From Shinisaurus crocodilurus (taxonomy: Eukaryota > Chordata > Lepidosauria > Squamata > Shinisauridae): DNA of 64,000 bases. This document shows, one piece after another, positions 19,023-30,341 of this stretch. The DNA is taken from positions 1 through 64,000 of the forward strand of contig JAHFWL010000251.1 in the NCBI GenBank assembly GCA_021292165.1, in the 5' to 3' direction. The notes under the pieces are model-generated. The model was not told the origin of the DNA, made no database searches, and worked only from the letters and a program-made list of their open reading frames with translations. Both the position numbers and the translations under genes were made by a program. Each line of letters opens with the position of its first letter. The stretch's first letter is position 1.

Positions 19023-19673
19023 TGAGCTGTTGATGTTTGCTTTACTGTACTTTGAATATTGTTGTCTGCCTTGAGCACTAGGCTGGTAAAGGGAAAGACA
19101 GGATAATATACATTATTCTGATAAAGAAATATTGCAACAAAGTGATAGAGAGAGGAAAGGAAGCAGCAAGTTTCGTAAAGCCCCTCCTAAATTTGAACCA
19201 GATGATCCACGGGCTCTCTCTTTGCTATGTTTCTACTACATGCATCCCCCCCACAACCCAGAAGGTGTACGAGTCAAACCGGTGTCTCTGCACCTCCACC
19301 CTGTGAGGTAGGATAGGCTGCAAGACGCCCTTTTGTCTCTATTTCTCACAGGTAGCGCCACCACACCTCTCTCACATCCTTTTTTCATATCCCTTGTGCT
19401 GCCTGCAGGAGGAGACAGGCTTTTACATATATATGGAGTAGGAGAAGGCCCTTGGGAGTTCCTGGCATAGATGGGCTGATGTTGCCTCTTTGCTTTCCGC
19501 GTGAACACAAAGGAAAAGTCTCAAAGTCCACAAAGTTTTTCTATGGGGCTCGGCAGTTCTCAGGGAGGGAAATTTATTTCATAGTGGGCATAGGAGGGAG
19601 GGCTCAAGTGGGAAGGGCGCGCGCTAAATATCTGATCTTGCCTAGGGCACCAAACTGCCTTGAACCGGCCCTG

Positions 19674-20071
19674 CTGCCTCTGCCTCCCCTTAAGTTTGCT
19701 TCCATATAGAATGCTCGTGCCCCCCAATGTTCCTATCCTACTCACTCAATCCCTGACTTCCCCATGCCGATGGAGAAGTTTAAAGGGAGCTTCTACTCAT
19801 ATTCACAGGAAAGATCATGGACTGAGAGGGTAGGCAAGGGGACATTGGGGGCAGAGACTGTGTGCGCATCCTCACTCCCACCACCCTTTTAGTCCTCAAG
19901 TGAGCAGGTTGAACACCTGCATAGGAGTGAAACCTGAAAGGAGTCTGGTGGCATGTGGAGAGGCCACATGTCAAGCCAATGGAGAGGCCCTAGCTTTCTC
20001 GTCCCTTCAGGCTGTTGCCAGATGGAATGGTCACTGATGGTGTCCATGTAACATAATACAATCCCTATAAG
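19674..20071. other. No gene; possible MITE arm
   Basis: There is a short stretch at about 19898-19925 (GTGAGCAGG...CACCTGCATAGGAG) that resembles the right arm of the MITE at 7516-7808. Otherwise nothing is supportable. Confidence 0.4.
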
Positions 20072-20212
20072 CACAGAGGTGGGCAATTTGCCGTCCTCCA
20101 GAGATGTTGTTGGACTGCAACTCCCATGATCCCTTACCATTGGCTGTGCTGGCGAGGGCTAATGGGAGTTGCAGTCCGATGACATTTGGAGGGCCACAAA
20201 TTGCCCACCCCT
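20072..20212. mobile_element. Hairpin MITE with GAGGTGGGCAATTTG ends
   Basis: The left end CAGAGGTGGGCAATTTG faces GTGGCC...CAAATTGCCCACCCCTT on the right. Internal arms GACTGCAACTCCCAT and ATGGGAGTTGCAGTC pair. Flanks TATAAGCA and TATAGCA suggest an 8-bp TSD with one lost base. It is a better-preserved member of the family at 5746-5888. Confidence 0.78.
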
Positions 20213-20223
20213 TTTATAGCATA

Positions 20224-20366
20224 TTCAGCTTGTCTGAGCGCGGAAAGCTAAGCAGGGTCAGGCCTAGTTATTACTTGGATGGGAGACCCCTCCTCTAGTT
20301 TCCTGCACTGAGCAGGGGGTTGGACTCGATGGCCTTGTAGGCCCCTTCCAACTCTATGATCTATGA
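20224..20366 (+). mobile_element. SINE with 5S rRNA-derived head and CR1-type tail
   Basis: Positions 20226-20288 hold GCGCGGAAAGCTAAGCAGGG and TTATTACTTGGATGGGAGACC, very close to the 5S rRNA gene control region (boxes A and C). Positions 20305-20366 hold CAGGGGGTTGGACTCGATGG...CCTTCCAACTCTATGATC, the canonical CR1 3' end, terminating in ATGATCTATGA. It is nearly adjacent to the MITE before it. Together with 7857-8037 it defines a family with the same junction. Confidence 0.87.
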
Positions 20367-22949
20367 AATAAGTCCTGGAATAGGGCTGAGCTTTCAATGT
20401 TTAAATAAAAAGCCATTGAAAATAGCCCAATTTGAGTGTCAACACTTGGTGTGTGTGTGTGGGGGGGGGAGCGCCTCACAGTCATTTTAAACCTTATTTT
20501 GGACTTAATCTGAACAACCAGGCAATTTCCTGTTTGCAGCAGTTTTGACATGTAGATTTTAGCTGCATTTTATAACACACCTGACAGCTGAGTCTGAATA
20601 TCATCTCTTTCCAAACGACTGCGCCTGTAAATCTGTACCTAGGTATCTATCTAATGTGCTCCCAGGCCTTAAAAAATACCTTTATTCTGACTGGAATGGC
20701 TTTCAATTAGAGGTGGGCTGAAATTTCTCCAAAAATAATTTTCTGAGAGATTTTCTGAAAATGTTCTTTTTTTAGGCTCCTTCCCAAAACATGGAGAATG
20801 TCAGCCCTCCACAGAATATTTAATTAAATGCCCCCTTCAATTTCATCATAACCAACAAATAGGGTGAACAATTTTGGGAGGGCATCTCTTCTCCACCCTG
20901 CTTAGTTTGTGACCTTCCAATAAAGCTTTGAAATTTGCTCAGGACTGCGATTTCAGTTTGCAACACTTAAATCAAACGAATGCAAAGGAATACTTACTTT
21001 TAATAAGCATTATAATATACTTACATTATAAGTATATTATGAGTATACTTATTATACTTATTATTATAGTAAGCATAACAAGGGCCACTGTGCAGGCCTA
21101 GCAGCAAGTGGAAGAGTCTGCTTATAATGAACAAGTGTAAGCTAGCTTCAGTTCAGGCTTAGTGTAGGCTCAGGTTTTAGGTCTTATAGGGCAGGCCATA
21201 AACTAAAGTTCAGCAATAGAGCTCAGCATTTCATTTAGTTTAAAAAAAAAAAAAAAAACAGAGTGAAAAAAAAGTCCACACTGAGCCAGGTTCATTGACT
21301 CAGGCCTTTACATTCCCAGGGGAGCTCAAACCACATCCCTTCCTTAATCACCTACCCACTGTCTATTCTCCCCATCCAATGACTCATTGACTATTTTCCT
21401 CCCCCCTAAACAGGAAATCCCTATTCCCAGGGGGCTCAGTTGAGCTACGCTTCCACTCACTGGAAGCAAGTGCAGACCAGTAGTTGAGCCATTTTTTTCC
21501 CCTTGAAGCCAAGATTGCTGAGCCAGAGAAGCTGAGAGAGGCAGAGATATTGGTGGATGAGACATCCAGGGACCTAAGTATAATACTGTAGCCACTGTCT
21601 ATAGGACTGTGCTGTGAACTATTTTATATTATATATTTACTTCATAGATCCCTGAAGTACCAGAGATAATTTAATTAAGTCACTGGTAAATGATTTCCTT
21701 GGAGCTGAGGCTCGGCACTTTTCCTTCCACCATACTTCCATGAGCTTTTAAAAATTAGTTTTACGTAGAAATGTTACCACGTTGTAGTTAAATGTCTCTG
21801 CATTTCTTACATGATGACTTGCTTTAGGGATGGGTGATGATTTTGTTTCAGTTTGGTTTTGATAAGGATCTGCCAGAATTCAGAAAGTTCTTCATATCTG
21901 GGACACAATGAACACGAGATTAAAAAAAATGTGCATGTGGGAGAAACCAACACTGACGGTTTTGTCCATCCATGCCCAGGGCTTTGAATGGCTTGCTTTT
22001 AAAAGGCTGGGTTTGAATCTGTGTGCATTCAACCATGTGAGTGCTTAATTAGGGTTGCTCCCTTTTTTTTTTTTTTTCCTGGCAGGCTCTTCATCTTTAA
22101 CAGCTATGTGGTGGACAGGAACATTTCTCCATGCTGGGAATAGCTGTACCTGTTGAATTTGGCAGGAACAGGTGGGTGAGAATTTCAGTGCAGTTAATTT
22201 TTGAAGAGAATTTTACAACATTCTCAAAGTTCTTATTCAGGAGAGAAAAAACTTGAGATTTTTTTTAAAAAAATGAGTGAGGGTGAAAGTAAAACTGACA
22301 GATTCACCCATCCTTACTTGTTATAACATATGCTTGCTAATATATACTAAACTGAGACTATAGCCTTGTAAAAGCCTTATACTGGGGGGAAAATAGTGCC
22401 TTTCCATGGTTGTTTTTTAAATGCCTTAATTGCACCACTTAAGGGAAGGATTGCCAAATTCAGTTCCAGATCTGGGATTTGGCATAATCTGAAGCACATC
22501 CCTAATAACTGCTGCATACGTACTTTTTCCACTCAATAGAACAAACATCCATCACTGATGGGAAAAATCCACCCCCCTCTTCCTTGTGCTGGGTATGTAG
22601 GCAATGTGATGGTAAACACTTGCCCAGTGAACCATGCTCCTGAAATGCACACACAGACATCCCCATCCATAAACAGTGTATTCTCAACTCTGCCAGGAGT
22701 GGAAGGAAAAGGTCCTGCAGCAGGATAAGGAAGGAGACCAAAGGAGACCATCCTTCTCTCCTAGTACTTGAATCCATAGGCATCTCCAACATTACCTGCA
22801 GAAGCAAATGATTCAACTCTCACCTCAGTCATGAGCTCACTAACAAGCCACTGTTTTCTCTCTGTCTCTCTGTCTCTGTTACTCTCTCTCAGGCTCAGAT
22901 CTATAATATGGGAATCAGAATAATGACCTATCTTACGGGGCTGTGTTAA
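20367..22949. other. Mostly unremarkable; two decayed dispersed repeats
   Basis: About 20455-20470 holds a GT/G-rich tract. Positions 20995-21080 form an AT-rich palindromic tract (AAGTATATTAT-type). Positions 21828-21990 and 22175-22320 are decayed inverted-orientation members of the family at 62156-62647 (blocks GGGATGGGTGA, GTTTCAGTTTGG, TGGGAGAAACC; GACAGATTCACCCATCC). A TCTC/TCTG microsatellite lies at 22856-22892. Coding frames here are short and unrecognised. Confidence 0.45.
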
Positions 22950-23045
22950 AGATTTTATTTATTCATTTATTCATTATATTTATATCCTGCTTTTTTTCCT
23001 GCAAGGAACTCAAGGTGGTTTACATAATCCTCCTCCTCCTCCACT
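22950..23045 (-). mobile_element. 3' fragment of tRNA-SINE with L2-like tail
   Basis: It carries the TTTATT tail, ATATTTATATCCTGC, TTTTCCTGCAAGGAACTCAA and GTTTACATAATCCTCC, the 3' half of the minus-strand SINE at 81-329. The tRNA-like head is missing, so the insertion is 5'-truncated. Confidence 0.8.
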
Positions 23046-24259
23046 CCAAGGGCTCAGAAAAATGCCACCCATCCCCACACTGCCACCCTGCTCCCCCAAA
23101 ACCTGTTCCCTTCTTCCCTTCTCTCAATCCCAAAATGCTTTTGATCACACCAAACTAGTTGCACTGCTTTTGAATCCTGCCCAAGGCATGTGCTTGTCTT
23201 AAGCCCACATGCCATGACTGCAGTGTCGAGAGAGTGCCATTCTGTTCAGCCTCATTGGTTCAGGGTGTAGCCATTGCTTCATCCATCATTTTCTTAGCTT
23301 CTTTTATTAGTACGTTTAGCTGACTTTGCAAATGGTTCATCTCTCTATTCTGTCTCTTCTTGTAAAGTGTTTTAAGATGCTTTGCAAGTCAGGGTCTTTT
23401 CTTTTTTTTAACAAGCAATATTTTCTATCTTATGAGTTATGACTACATCTTGTGGGATTTAGTCCTGCTGCACTGAAAAAAATAGAAACTACCCACTTAA
23501 AATGATTCCCATGGACCACAACAATTACCAAATCTATGGAAATAGTATATTCCTTAATTTTATTCCATTTTAGAAAAGCCCTTTTTGATACTGAATTGGA
23601 ATGAATGCAAAGAAAACACGAGGCCCAGAAAATAAAATGTTGGAGTTACCTGATAACCTGATATGTTCATTTTACAAAATGACTGAAGTTGATCGCCTAC
23701 CAGTTCACCACTGGTGGCTGGATGACATTCTTCTTCACAAATATTATTTCTGCATGCTGATTTATTGTGCAGTAAGTCATGGAGAGCTTTCGACACCCTG
23801 TGTTTAGGCATCCCTAAAATGGGCTGGACAACACATCTTCTTTGGAAGACACATTATAAGTAATAGGTTTATGAAGGCCAAATGTAAGAAATAGGAATTA
23901 CAAATGGTGATGGTGATGCAGTTTTAATATAAAATAGTTATATTGTCCACATGGGATTCACACTTTGGTTGAAATCTAGGCAGTTCAACGCTAGAATGTG
24001 GCAGCAAATTCCTCAGTGAGTGTCCCAGGCCAAGAAAAGGCCACCATAACCATCCCTCACAACAAACTTAGGCTCAAATCCTTTGAAAATAGGAACTGCC
24101 TTAGAAGAAAGAAAACAAAAAGAGAAAACAATACATGTTAAAATGAAGAGGTGACAAACTCAGTTTGCTTGTTTTGCCCTGCCTTCTTTTTGTGTGTGAA
24201 TTTGGCTTAAAAAGCACAATGAAATAGGGGTACATGCAAAACCTGTTTTTATTTCCCAG
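23046..24259. other. No supported feature
   Basis: This is ordinary sequence. The overlapping frames at 23560-23811 on both strands (68-83 codons) have no recognisable domain and probably arise by chance. Confidence 0.45.
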
Positions 24260-24984
24260 TAATCAGTTCAATTTGTTTGTTTACTACTCTAATTGCTATC
24301 CTGATTTTCTAAAAACATACTCAAGGCAGCTCACAATATTAAAATAATAAAAACAACAACAATATCAAATAAAATAATGTGCTAAAACAAAATCCAAAAA
24401 CATGCGTTGATTTTAAGTGCTGCAGCAGGCAGCAATATATCTTTTTAAAACAGTACTCCAGAAAAACCGACTGAAATAAAGTATTTTTCATTAAAAATAA
24501 ACCAGGTATAATTGTCTGTTCCAAATTCAGAAAAGACCCTATCTCCAGTACTCATTGTCCATAATGCAAATGGTGGAGGGACCTAGATAAAGGCCTCAGA
24601 ACAGTAAACGAGTTATCTGGGATATTCATAGGTGGAGAGGAATTTTTTTAAGGTACTCTGGTCCCATGCTGTTTAAGACTTTAAAGATTAAAGACAGCAA
24701 CTTGAATTAAGCACAGAAACAAATTGGTAACCAGTTCAGTTGGTATAGGATTGGCCAGATCCTTGCCAGCCATAATCTGAACCAATCAAAGCACCTGAAC
24801 TGTCTTCAAGGGCAGCACCACGTAGAGTATGTTATAGTAATCTAACCAGTAAGTGACTATAACATGGATGACTGAGGCCTGGTCTGGTTTCTCCAGGACA
24901 GGTTGCAGCTGGCGTAAAAACAAAGCTGGAAAAAAGCACCTGGTATACAAGAGCAGCAATGGTAATTAGACTATTGCATGGACA
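24260..24984 (-). pseudogene. Decayed L2-type LINE 3' fragment
   Basis: On the minus strand, 24640-24960 aligns by eye with the C-terminal coding region of the intact LINE (its plus-strand 15720-16070). Shared blocks include the one around AAGACTTTAAAG, ACTGTCTTCAAGGGCAGC and CACGTAGAGTATGTTATAGTAATCTA. The reading frame is broken throughout. The part 24260-24640 looks like its 3' UTR (CAAGGCAGCTCACAATATTAAAA). The 5' side is cut near 24984, where the MITE target site begins. Confidence 0.75.
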
Positions 24985-24992
24985 CTTTCCAG

Positions 24993-25367
24993 TAGGGGTG
25001 CACAATCTGCCCAGCACTCAGCTCGCGGTGCGCTCAGTGAGCACTGCTGCCATGTGAGCCGACCCAGGTTGAAAGCAAATACCAGCTGAGGTGCTTGCCA
25101 GACTTCCGGTTCCCGGCACTATGTTGTTTACATAGAAATTGGTGTAAGATATGTTAAAATCGGTTTTGCCATGATTTGCGCAACTTTCACATCTTACGCC
25201 GTTTTCTACATAAACAATGTAGCGCCAGGAACCTGGAAGTCGCTTCCCTGACTCAACTCACAAGAATGTGAGTCGAGCCAGGGAAGTGGGCTGGTGGAGC
25301 TCAGGGGGTCGATCCCGGCGAGTTCACCAGACTGCCACCCCCCAATCGAGCTCTGCACACATCCCTA
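24993..25367. mobile_element. hAT-type MITE, 375 bp, perfect 8-bp TSD
   Basis: The TSD CTTTCCAG is at 24985-24992 and 25368-25375. Ends are TAGGGGTGCACAATC and, on the complement, TAGGGATGTGTGCAG. The interior contains two facing copies of a block with CCGG(T)TCCCGGCACTATGTTG / CAATGTAGCGCCAGG, so the whole element folds into a long stem. It shares its interior with 3116-3348 and 44823-45028. It is non-coding. Confidence 0.93.
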
Positions 25368-25375
25368 CTTTCCAG

Positions 25376-26104
25376 TGAAGCAAACATTTCAATCTTGAAT
25401 TTCCAAGGCCAAATCCAAGGTATTTATTTCAGGCCTAACATGAAATTCCAATTTGTTTGGTTTGGGACAATGGAGAAATCTTGTATTCTGATCAGCATAA
25501 CTCGCAGAAAAGGATCAGGGCCCAAGCATGGGGGCCCCAGAGATCTAGATGGGCCCAGCCCAGACTTCACGGTAATCAGGAGAGGGAAATGAGCCCTATG
25601 GATCATGCTTGAGGATATTTATGGAAACCTGTTTCCCTCTTTCTATGTACCTATGGCCAACAACTTGTGAGGTTCGCAGGTGCCAATCAAAAGCAGTGTT
25701 AGAAAAGAACAAGGAACTTTTTGAACAGAGCTTTGCTGACCTAGGCTCTTCTGAAGAAGAGAAATGCTGTACTTGTGCAGTTCAACTAGGACTTGTAATT
25801 TGAGAGAGTTGTGCTTACCGATGTAACATGCTGCCTCAAGAATTGCCAGTCCCAGAGTTCTTTGTGAATAGGCAGGAAGGAGGGACAGGTGTTGGGAGGG
25901 ACAAGCGCCATATTAATCAGAGATATGGATCCCACGGAAAATGGGAGCGAATAATGCTGGAAGAACGTACAGGCCCAAAATATATGCAAATAAAATGTCT
26001 AGTTCACACATATACACACCATACTACCATGTCCAGCTGTAATGTTACAAAATGTTGCAGTAGTTCCAGTCCTAACTGTGGGCTTGATTTCAGAGAGTAA
26101 CATT
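25376..26104. other. No supported feature
   Basis: A short GGGCCC-rich patch at 25515-25575 may be a hAT remnant. Nothing else is recognisable and no coding evidence exists. Confidence 0.4.
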
Positions 26105-26657
26105 GAGTGACTATTCCTCGGACCCTTGACAATTGCGCTATGGGGTTCCACAGGTACCATCTTGTCCCCAGTGTTGTTCAACATCTATATGAAGCCGCTG
26201 GGAGAGGTCATTAGGGGATTTGGAGCCAAGTGCCATCAGGACTTGTGTACAAAGCCCGAAACAACTTGGGACCAGGATACCTGAGAGAGCGCTTTCTCCC
26301 TTACCTGCCTGACCAGTCACTGAGGTCATTGGAGGACATTCTCCTGGTGGTTCCACATGGCCCTATGGCCCTACTGGAGTCCATTAGGAGAAGATCCTTC
26401 AGTGTGGTGGCTCCATTTCTATGGAACTCCCTGCCTCTGGAGGTCAGGCAGGCTCCGACACTGTGTTGCTTCCAGTGCCTGCAGAAGACCTCCTTGTTCT
26501 GGGAAGCCTTCTCTGCAATCCAATCACATTTTAATGATACCTTGTTTCCAATGTAATTTTTGTTTCTTTTATCTGTTTTTATCTTTTTATTGCTCACTGC
26601 TCCGGAATTTGCTTGATATGGAATGGTATACAAATACTGTAAATAAATAAATAAGTT
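26105..26657 (+). pseudogene. L2-type LINE remnant with internal deletion
   Basis: Positions 26137-26238 translate to YGVPQGTILSPVLFNIYMKP...FGAKCHQ, the RT region just before the YADD box. The sequence then jumps directly to C-terminal coding sequence (LGPGYLRERF, APFLWNSLPLEVRQAP at 26262-26550). The YADD motif and roughly 600 bp of RT/C-terminal sequence are missing. The 3' end at about 26580-26657 has GGAATGGTATACAAATACTG and an ATAA tail. It is a decayed deletion derivative, not functional. Confidence 0.85.
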
Positions 26658-27756
26658 TGTACTAGGCTCCCCTCCCAGTACCAATGCCTCCCTCAAAATC
26701 ATACTAGGACACTGAAGTAACTGGCCCTGAAGTAAGTAACTGGAGTGGAATTACATCAAACCTTTTCTCCAAAATTACATAGGTGAATGTAATTCCATCC
26801 ACCACAGGTGAAAAGGAAGTTCACCACTGATGAAATGGAAAGCAGATTCCCTCCATCTTCCCACAATTCGAGAGCTTTCAAATAATAAATTGTGATTGTC
26901 CATTTTAAGGTCACTTTTGTGCTCCACTAGGGTTAGAGGAGTCTAAAAAGGGCACAGTGATATATAAATACCAATCAGCCAATTCATCCTGTAATATTCT
27001 TAAGGTTAAAACTCTTTCTGCTGTTCTCTCCTCTAACAAGAGTGAGATAGATTTAATCCTAACTAAATTATCATAGAAGCTGAACCATACAAACAAACAT
27101 TCGGTGATATTTACTGGCAATGACTGTGACATTTTCAACTTATTAAAAAGCAATGAAACACAGAATGAGACTCTCTACCTTTAAAAACCTTGATCTTTGC
27201 AACAGTGAGCTAATGTGATGCCAACCACATTATCTCTGACAGCTCAGTTAAGAGATGGACAAATCTGTCCTAGAAAATAGAGCTAAGAGGTCATCTCAGT
27301 CTTTCATGCATACAGCCGACTTTGTTCCGCTTAAACATTTCTTCCTTTTGTTTCTCAAGCTAGGATGCAAGTAGCCATCATCTGGTGCAGTGCAATCTTC
27401 TAATATGATTCAGATTTCAATGGGATGGAGGAGTCATAAGAAACTGAGTGGATGAGAACACACCATATTTATTCCATATGTCACATTTACACCATGCACC
27501 ATTGACATCACATTTACACACACAAAAAGTTGAACTCCATTGCTCGATTGGGCCCACATGTTTTCCCCTCACCATTCTCTTTGCACACCAGCTGCATATC
27601 TGTAATCCTGGTCTGCTAAAACCACAGGCCCCAGATTACATCTGAAAGAGGGAACTGTGGCTTAGTGTCAAATCACTAGCCTGGATCAAATCATGGTATC
27701 CTAGTTAGTAAACACACATATTTCAAACATTAATGGGCAAGTATGATCTAAAGCAA
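26658..27756. other. No supported feature
   Basis: This kilobase of ordinary AT-rich sequence shows no repeat ends, no recognisable frames and no RNA gene. Confidence 0.5.
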
Positions 27757-28095
27757 GGGTGGGCAGGAGGTAGATCTCCAGATGTTAGGGAACTCCCGGA
27801 AGCCCCACCCAGCAGGGCCAATTTTCAGGATTTATTTATTTATTTATTACATTTATACCCAGCCTTTTTTCCTGCAAGGAACCCAAGGTGACTGACATAA
27901 TCCTCCTCCTCCTCTCCATTTTATCCTCACAACAACCCTGTGTGGTAGGTTAGGCTGAGAGTCAGTGACTGGCCCAAAGTCACCCAGTGAGTTTCATGGC
28001 CGAGTGGGGACTAGAACCCGGATCTCCCGAGTCCCAGTCCAACATTCTCACCACTACGCCACATCTACTCTCTGCCCACCTCTGGTTTAAAGAGA
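27757..28095. mobile_element. Hairpin MITE split by a SINE
   Basis: The left arm AGGGTGGGCAGGAGGTAG...CTCCAGATGTT (27757-27820) and the right arm TGCCCACCTCTGG (28070-28085) are the ends of the hairpin MITE family. Flanks TCTAAAGC and TTTAAAGA match 6 of 8. A SINE (27826-28073) sits between them and replaces much of the right arm. Confidence 0.5.
27826..28073 (-). mobile_element. tRNA-derived SINE with L2-like tail
   Basis: Full-length minus-strand copy of the SINE at 81-329, with the same order of blocks: TTTA tail, ACATTTATACCCAGCC, TTTTCCTGCAAGGAACCCAA, CTCCATTTTATCCTCACAAC, GACTGGCCCAAAGTCACCC, GGGGACTAGAACCCGGATC (B box on the complement) and CACCACTACGCCACA (A box on the complement). 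Confidence 0.87.
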
Positions 28096-28439
28096 CCACA
28101 AGAGCAACCCCAAAGCCAGGGAGGGGAGGAGTGGGAGTGGAGCACATGGGCCAGGGTCTCCTTCCTGGCTTCCTGAACTATGCTTCAGGAACCTGGCAAT
28201 GTTCCTAAAAAAAGGGCCCTGTGATTAGCAGTAGCCAGTACCCCATACAAAAGCAAGCCAGGAAAAAAAAATAGAACAAGCAGAACCAAATTAATTTAGA
28301 TGTCTGATCAAAGATGTGAGAAAACAATCCTACAGCAATGCATGGAGGGATAGGTTTTCACTCCATAGCAACACAGCAAGTCAGTATCTAGGTGTGGAGA
28401 AATAGCAACTGCAGAGAAAAAGCCAGACATGGACATCTT
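28096..28439. other. No recognisable feature
   Basis: Ordinary sequence; nothing is supportable. Confidence 0.5.
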
Positions 28440-28780
28440 CTTCAAGGGATGTAAAATCAATCTATATCACTCTCATATGTGTTCTCCCATAAACCCATTC
28501 TATTGTATTTCCACATTAATCTGCAATTTTGTAAAACAAGACAAAACAAAAACATAACAAAAATCCACACAAAAAATCATATTATATTTCTAGCTTGAAA
28601 TTTATTTTCTCTCAAAATACCCATTTTTAAATATACTTTAATGTGTTTTTTGAGCTGCAATGAACATTCAGGACTTTTTTGAACATTCAGGAAGAGCGAA
28701 AGCTGGGGGATAATTAAGTTCCAATTCACACACTAGTCTGGGTGGTGCAGATCAGGTCAGCTCATACTGGAACTTGAAAA
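28440..28780. repeat. AT-rich dispersed family copy (reverse orientation)
   Basis: The blocks CACATTAATCTGCAATTTTG, TTTTCTCTCAAAATACCC and TTAAGTTCCAATTCACACACTAGTCTGG are the complement of those in 4610-4915 (AGACTAATGTGGAGCTTGGA). It ends with an oligo-A run at about 28777. It is non-coding. Confidence 0.55.
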
Positions 28781-29067
28781 AAAAAAAAAAGGAATTCCTC
28801 AAGCATTCTTATCTTCATCACATTTTAATATATTTAAAAAAGAGCAAACTTTTACACATTGCCCACTTGCTAAATTGGACACCTGTATTCATTCTCTGTG
28901 CCTTTCAGTCTGGAACCAAGTACAGTAATGCTAGGACCTGAACTCACTGATGAAATAATTTAGAAAATTCTACGCATAACCATTTTTATTTGGGGGGGCA
29001 GTGGGGCAGGTGGGGAGGGATATGTATCCTGAATATGCAATTTTGCAACTAGGCATATATATATATA
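28781..29067. other. No recognisable feature
   Basis: Short unremarkable stretch ending in an (AT)n microsatellite at about 29056-29071. Confidence 0.45.
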
Positions 29068-29345
29068 TATAAATAATTTATATTATTTATTCCATTTCTA
29101 TACCACCACCCAATAGCCAAAGCTCTCTGGGTGGTTTACAACAGTTATAAAAAGTACATAATAAAATACAATTATACAATAAAAATACAATGTTACAATA
29201 AAATACAATATTAAAAAATAAATAAATACAAACAATAAAAACATCAAAAAAAATACAGAAACGTTTTAAAAACACTTTTAAAATTACTTAAATAACTAAG
29301 ACAGATGTAAAAACAAACAAACAAACAAACAAAAACCATAAGCAA
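29068..29345 (-). mobile_element. L2/CR1-type LINE 3' end fragment
   Basis: On the minus strand it ends with GGGTGGTGGTATAGAAATGG followed by an AATAAAT tail, and shows CCACCCAGAGAGCTTTGGC, the same closing motif as 1215-1460. Further in lies an A-rich, ACAATAAAA-like 3' UTR. It has an (AAAC)n run at 29312-29337. There are no coding remains. Confidence 0.7.
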
Positions 29346-29794
29346 ACATTCTGTTCATACCTGGACCTGATACAACCAGTCGCAAGTAAACTATGCCGAT
29401 TGGACATACACTCACCACACATGTTCCACTCTTACTCCTTGATGTGTTAAAGCAACTTGTTGATGGAGGCATTTCCTCAGTCACTAGCACTGCTAATGTC
29501 TGTTGTGTGATGGATGTCTGCATTGAATTTGAAAACCCTTTCAAAACAGGACAGGGCTGATTAGCTATCTCCATTTGCAATTAATCTGTCCTCTTTCAAA
29601 AGGGTTTTCTATAAAGACTATGAGAGAGTGGACAATTGCATGTATATCACTTGTTTGGAGCAAAATGGCTAAGGCTTAATATTTTACAGAGCAGTCCAGT
29701 GGGGACAGGGGGAAGAGAATCAGTCGTGGCTGTATTGCCCCTTCCAGTGCTGGGCTGACTTCCACCAGCAAGGCAGAAGGTAGGTAGGCCGTAG
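29346..29794. other. No recognisable feature
   Basis: Nothing beyond short unrelated frames. Confidence 0.45.
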
Positions 29795-29985
29795 GTGGGT
29801 GGGGCCCTGTTTTTTGTCTATTTTTTCCTTTTTGAATTTTTCCATCCCATTGCTCCCAATGGGAGAGAAATAAATGATGCCAGTTCCAGGGCTGGTGAAG
29901 TTTTCCTACCATTCTGGGGACATTTCACGGGAATGGCAGGACTTGCAAATACACCACCAGAACACCGGCTTTTTGCCCTCTTGGC
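29795..29985. repeat. Repeat flanking the composite hAT (left)
   Basis: This stretch contains CCTTTTTGAATTTTTCCATC, CCATTGCTCCC and GAGAAATAAATGATGCCAG. A diverged counterpart lies at 36225-36360 on the right of the hAT element, with CCTTTTTGACTTTTTCTTTC, CCATTGCCTAC and GGGAAATAAGCTACACCAG. Both are in the same orientation. It is either an old tandem pair or two insertions of one family. Confidence 0.5.
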
Positions 29986-30341
29986 TATCAGAGTAAGGTG
30001 ACCATATGTACTGGTTTTACCAGTACAGTACTGGTTTTGGGGACATTGTCCTGGTTAGTCGTGAGATGTAACCAGTACAGTTTAGGACTACAAAATAAAA
30101 AATTATTAATTTATCAAAAGATTGAGTACAATCACATCAAATCAATCCTTGATAAACCAGTCTAAATCAATTTTATTAATTTATCCTAGTTTTAGTTTTA
30201 TTTTACACAACACGACGGTTCTCGTCGTTGGATCTCGGCAATACTCTGCATTCAGCACATGCACTCTCACTATATTGTGGCCGCGGCGACTCTTTGATAA
30301 TACTCCTGCGCAGTACATACAGCCCGACCGTGGGAACTCGA

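Larger units (their letters stand above)
14653..19673. mobile_element. hAT element, 5021 bp, with nested L2 LINE
   Basis: The outer boundaries are fixed by a perfect 8-bp target-site duplication CTGCCTCT (14645-14652 and 19674-19681). The ends are CAGGGCTGTTGCTTCC and, on the complement, CAGGGCCGGTTCAAGG; both sides soon show CCTAG(G)G-type motifs typical of one hAT subgroup. Most of the length is an inserted minus-strand L2 LINE (about 15220-18880). About 570 bp on the left and 790 bp on the right remain as hAT sequence, including a minisatellite (14976-15066). No transposase frame is visible, so the carrier was non-autonomous. Confidence 0.88.

Noticed and set aside
21000..21080. AT-rich palindromic tract as a replication origin or attachment site
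   Set aside because: Low-complexity ATAAGTATAT repeats are sufficient to explain the symmetry.
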